A DNA stretch of 64,000 bases, taken from AC-49 sp963817035 (lineage in GTDB: Bacteria > Actinomycetota > Thermoleophilia > Solirubrobacterales > Solirubrobacteraceae). Below are positions 61,492 through 64,000 of the stretch, piece by piece; within the stretch, counting starts at the first letter, position 1; every line of letters begins with the position of its first letter. A model generated the notes under the pieces. It was not told the DNA's origin and did no database searches. It worked only from the letters and a program-made list of their open reading frames with translations. Where the stretch lies: positions 558,001 to 622,000 of the forward strand of contig CAWFMM010000003.1 in assembly GCA_963817035.1 (NCBI GenBank), given 5' to 3'. Made by a program: the position numbers and the translations under genes.

Positions 61492-61568
61492 GCCGCACCC
61501 CTGTGCTGAGAGTGCTGCCTTGCGCGACGGGCAGGTGCGAGCAACCAGGTTGCTGACTCGTGGTGCGG

Positions 61569-62210
61569 CTAGACCGCGAGTGCGTTGAAGCGGGTGTCGA
61601 CGGCTTGACGGACGCGGTCGAGCGCCGTGTGGTCGGAGGTGGCGACGAACTGCATATTGCCGAGGACCATGTAGGCGTTGAGCTCGAAGGCGATCTGTGC
61701 AGGGTCGGCGGCGGGATCGAGCTCGCCGGCTGCCTGGCCGGCGGCGACCTGCTCGGCGAGCAGCGTGAGCCAGCGTTGGCTGAATGCGATGGCGCCGTCG
61801 CGCATGGGGCCGGGATTGGCGTCGAATTCGTTCATGGTTGAGACGAAGAAGCAGCCGCCGGGGAAGACCGCCTCCTCGACATGCTCGAGGAACCTGTCGA
61901 CGTAGGCCCGTAGGCGTGGGACGCCGGCCGCTTCCCTACCCGCGGGCTCTATGACGAGTTCGTCGAAGATCGCGCTCGCCTCGTCGATGGTGGCGAGTTG
62001 CAGCTCTTCCTTGGAGCCGAAGTGGGCGAATAGCCCGCTCTTGCTCATTCCGACAGCGTCGGCCAGGCGGGCAAGCGACAAGCCGTCAAGGCCTTCGACG
62101 GTCGCCATTCTCGCCGCCTCGCGAAGGATCGCGGCTCGGCTGCGTTCGCCGTCAGACCGCTGTCGACGGGCCGGTGGTGAGGCGGAGTTCTCTGCGGGAT
62201 TTGCGGACAT
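61569..62210 (-). CDS. TetR-family repressor
   Basis: 213 residues. The N-terminal HTH is complete: RSRAAILREAARMATVEGLDGLSLARLADAVGMSKSGLFAHFGSKEELQLA at about 24-74. The ligand domain (about 80-213) matches the TetR_C_11-like group (YVDRFLEHVEEAVFPGGCFF, ELDPAADPAQIAFELNAYMVLGNMQF). It is divergent from a methyltransferase-MMPL operon, and two palindromes lie in the gap, so it controls that operon and probably itself. Confidence 0.88.
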   Translation of the reverse strand: MSANPAENSASPPARRQRSDGERSRAAILREAARMATVEGLDGLSLARLADAVGMSKSGLFAHFGSKEELQLATIDEASAIFDELVIEPAGREAAGVPRLRAYVDRFLEHVEEAVFPGGCFFVSTMNEFDANPGPMRDGAIAFSQRWLTLLAEQVAAGQAAGELDPAADPAQIAFELNAYMVLGNMQFVATSDHTALDRVRQAVDTRFNALAV

Positions 62211-62214
62211 GCAC

Positions 62215-62269
62215 TTGACAAGTTAGCACGACCGGTCGTACTGTAGTTAGCACGAACGATCGTGCTAAC
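62215..62269 (+). promoter_or_regulatory. Promoter with two tandem TetR operators
   Basis: TTGACA at 62215-62220 is followed 18 bp later by TACTGT (-10-like). Operator 1 GTTAGCACGA-CCGG-TCGTACTGTA (62222-62245) is imperfect; operator 2 GTTAGCACGA-ACGA-TCGTGCTAAC (62246-62269) is a perfect 10-bp inverted repeat. They are adjacent and share the left arm. Repressor binding would occlude the promoter. Confidence 0.75.
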
Positions 62270-62286
62270 TTGATAGGAGCATTCCC

Positions 62287-63099
62287 ATGACAACGACGAC
62301 GCAGATCCCCGACCACGATCCAGGCAGCGGCGTCGACGCCGCCGAGCTCGCCCGCCATATCGCGGCGATGTACCGCGATGTCGCAAACGAGACCGGGCGC
62401 GACCTGCATTTCCACACCGGGCGCGTGCTCGCGGAAGCGCTCGGCTACCCCGCCGATCTCCTCTACCAGCTGCCGACCCGCGCGGTGACCTCGTTCGCGG
62501 GCGTCGGCTACCACCTCGGTCTCGCACGCGTCGCCGCCGGCGAGCGCGTGCTGGACCTCGGCAGCGGGTCGGGCATGGACGCCTTCGCGGCCGCGGTCCA
62601 GACGGGGCCGGCAGGATCGGTCGTCGGCGTCGACATCACCCCTGAGCAGCTCGCCAAAGCCGAGCTCCTGCGCCGCGAGGCGCATGTGGCCTTCCGCCAC
62701 GCCCGCATCGAGGAGCTTCCCTTCGACGACGCGTCGTTCGACGTGGTCATCTCCAACGGGGTCGTCAACCTCTCGGCCGACAAGCCGGCCGCGTTCGCCG
62801 AGGCAGCCCGCGTGCTGCGGCCCGGCGGACGACTCGCGATCGCCGACATCGTGACGCAGCGCCCGATCGCCACGCGCACCGCCGCCCAACCTGACCTGTG
62901 GGCAGCCTGCATTGCCGGAGCCAGCCAACAGGATGACTACCTCCACGAGATCACGGCCGCCGGCCTGGAGTTGCTCACCGTCCAGTACAACGGCGCGTAC
63001 CACTTCGCCAGCGAACGGGCACAGGGCACCGCCGACAAGTACGGCGCCCACACGATCGAGTTGCTCGCCACCAAGCCGACTCAGGAGACGTCGAAATGA
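62287..63099 (+). CDS. SAM-dependent methyltransferase
   Basis: 270 residues. VLDLGSGSGMDAFAAA (SAM motif I), VVGVDITPEQLAKAELL, then FDVVISNGVVNLSADKPAAFAEAARVLRPGGRLAIADI place it in the Methyltransf_25/31 group, which includes arsenite methyltransferases; the two Cys needed for arsenic are not both evident. TetR control and an MMPL transporter in the operon suggest a stress or metabolite role. The stop overlaps the transporter start (ATGA). Confidence 0.85.
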   Translation: MTTTTQIPDHDPGSGVDAAELARHIAAMYRDVANETGRDLHFHTGRVLAEALGYPADLLYQLPTRAVTSFAGVGYHLGLARVAAGERVLDLGSGSGMDAFAAAVQTGPAGSVVGVDITPEQLAKAELLRREAHVAFRHARIEELPFDDASFDVVISNGVVNLSADKPAAFAEAARVLRPGGRLAIADIVTQRPIATRTAAQPDLWAACIAGASQQDDYLHEITAAGLELLTVQYNGAYHFASERAQGTADKYGAHTIELLATKPTQETSK

Positions 63100-64000
63100 G
63101 CCCCGATCGCCTGCAGGTCGGACCCATCGGGAGACTCGGTCGCTGGACCGCCGCGCACTTCCGCATCGTTGCGGCCGCTTGGGTCCTGGTCGTCGTCGGC
63201 TTGGGCGTCCTGGCGCCCCGCGCCGAGCACGCGCTGTCGGGAGCCGGTTGGGAGGCGACCGGATCCGAATCCGTCCACGCGCGCCAGCAGATCGACAAGA
63301 ACTTCAACGGATCCGGGAGCTACGGCCTGACGGTCGTCGTGCACGCCCGCGACCGGACCGTCTCCGATCCCGCGTTCCAGCACGTGCTGCATGCGGTGAC
63401 AGACAGGCTACGGAGCGATCCCGCTGTCACGGCGGTCGCCGCGCCCCGGGTGGGGGTGTCGATCTCGGCCGATCGCCATGCTGCCGTCATCCAGGCGGGC
63501 GCCGCGCGCAACGCGAACGACATGGTGAAGGCCGCCGCGGATCTGAAGGGCCCGCTCGCGAAGCTCGGCTCCGGCCGTGTACAGGTCAACCTCACCGGCT
63601 CGCCGGCCATGTGGTCCGACTTCAACCAGGCCAACAAGGCGGCGATGATGAAGTCCGAGTTGATCTCGTGGCCGGTCACGCTCGCGATCCTCGTGCTGGC
63701 TTTCGGATCGCTGGTCGCCGCCGGGCTGCCTTTGATGCTGACGATTGCCGGACTGATCGCCGCAGCAGGCTCGCTATGGATCGGGACGCGCATCGCCGCG
63801 ATCTCGATCTGGTCGATGAACTTCGCGTTGATGTTCGCGCTGGCGCTGGGGATCGACTACACGCTGTTCGTCGTCTACCGCTTCCGCGAGGCGCACTTCG
63901 GATCGAAGCTGTCCCCGCAGGACGCCGTCGCCTCGACGATGGACACCGCCGGCAAGGCCGTACTCTTCTCGGGCGTGACGGTGCTGATCTCGTTGAGCGC
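63096..64000 (+). CDS. MMPL/RND-family transporter, 5' part
   Basis: About 301 residues visible, running off the window. A first helix (AAHFRIVAAAWVLVVVGLGVLAP), a periplasmic domain (about 45-200), then a helix series: SWPVTLAILVLAFGSLVAAGLPLML, AISIWSMNFALMFALALGIDYTLFVVYRFREA, the typical MMPL motif. MMPL proteins export lipids or small molecules using the proton gradient. The start overlaps the methyltransferase stop, so they form one operon under the TetR protein. Confidence 0.88.
   Translation, partial: MSPDRLQVGPIGRLGRWTAAHFRIVAAAWVLVVVGLGVLAPRAEHALSGAGWEATGSESVHARQQIDKNFNGSGSYGLTVVVHARDRTVSDPAFQHVLHAVTDRLRSDPAVTAVAAPRVGVSISADRHAAVIQAGAARNANDMVKAAADLKGPLAKLGSGRVQVNLTGSPAMWSDFNQANKAAMMKSELISWPVTLAILVLAFGSLVAAGLPLMLTIAGLIAAAGSLWIGTRIAAISIWSMNFALMFALALGIDYTLFVVYRFREAHFGSKLSPQDAVASTMDTAGKAVLFSGVTVLISLS

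Noticed and set aside
1..64000. CRISPR array
   Set aside because: No regularly spaced direct repeats of 24-40 bp were seen; the only clustered repeats are the 10-mers at the integrase.

Overview
The window is GC-rich actinobacterial chromosome with GTG starts common, GGAGG-type ribosome sites and dense gene packing. The gene content fits the Thermoleophilia/Solirubrobacterales (Solirubrobacter, Conexibacter and relatives): several LuxR-MalT regulators, HdeD, DUF1918, DUF1269, DUF2252, SfLAP/Sap, polysaccharide deacetylases and long secreted BNR-repeat proteins. The placement is inferred from gene families; no rRNA or complete tRNA is present to test it.

Layout. 1-12.6 kb: a stress and envelope block (DUF-type membrane protein, K+ channel, HD-like protein, HdeD, lipoprotein, a large LuxR-MalT regulator with a divergent small LuxR, a frameshifted DUF2252 gene, a DHA2 exporter and a DUF1269 protein). 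It ends in a tyrosine integrase, four copies of a 10-bp repeat and a 42-bp fragment of a tRNA-Asp 3' half, which looks like the right end of an integrated element. 12.8-21.3 kb: alpha/beta hydrolase, GntR regulator with a SnoaL-like protein and an old-yellow-enzyme oxidoreductase, flavodoxin, M20 peptidase, and a permease-YHS protein divergent from a CsoR regulator with a matching operator. 21.3-30 kb: a second stress/envelope block repeating several families of the first (the same DUF-type membrane protein, HdeD, lipoprotein, LuxR-MalT), followed by two tandem small paralogues and an FKBP isomerase. A shared palindrome, GTCACCC-N5-GGGTGAC, lies upstream of both the LuxR gene and the small pair.

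30-47 kb: cell-envelope and extracellular functions, with three NodB-type deacetylases, two BNR-repeat secreted proteins, a family 2 glycosyltransferase, a DegT aminotransferase coupled to a sugar-nucleotide epimerase, an MGDG-synthase-like glycosyltransferase operon, an amidohydrolase, a zinc-finger SDR, and small secreted proteins. 47-50.4 kb: a membrane protein, methyltransferase, DUF1801 and RibD-like proteins.

50.6-59.6 kb is the most accessory region. It has a frameshifted IS110-type transposase beside a truncated cupin, a methyltransferase, a TacT-like GNAT remnant cut at a fragment of a tRNA-Val 3' half, a MerR/DUF433-PIN toxin-antitoxin locus with a frameshift in the antitoxin, and two unrecognised large proteins that each carry a PD-(D/E)XK-like nuclease core (one with a zinc ribbon, one interrupted by an in-frame amber codon). 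I read the last pair as a candidate undescribed defence or genome-maintenance module; that function is inference. The core chromosome resumes at 59.6 kb with lgt (with an odd C-terminal tail), a secreted protein, and a TetR-controlled methyltransferase-MMPL operon that runs off the window end.

An unusual number of genes are broken (DUF2252, IS110, DUF433, the nuclease, FGE, cupin, GNAT). Indel-type assembly errors could explain some of these, so raw reads should be consulted before calling them pseudogenes.
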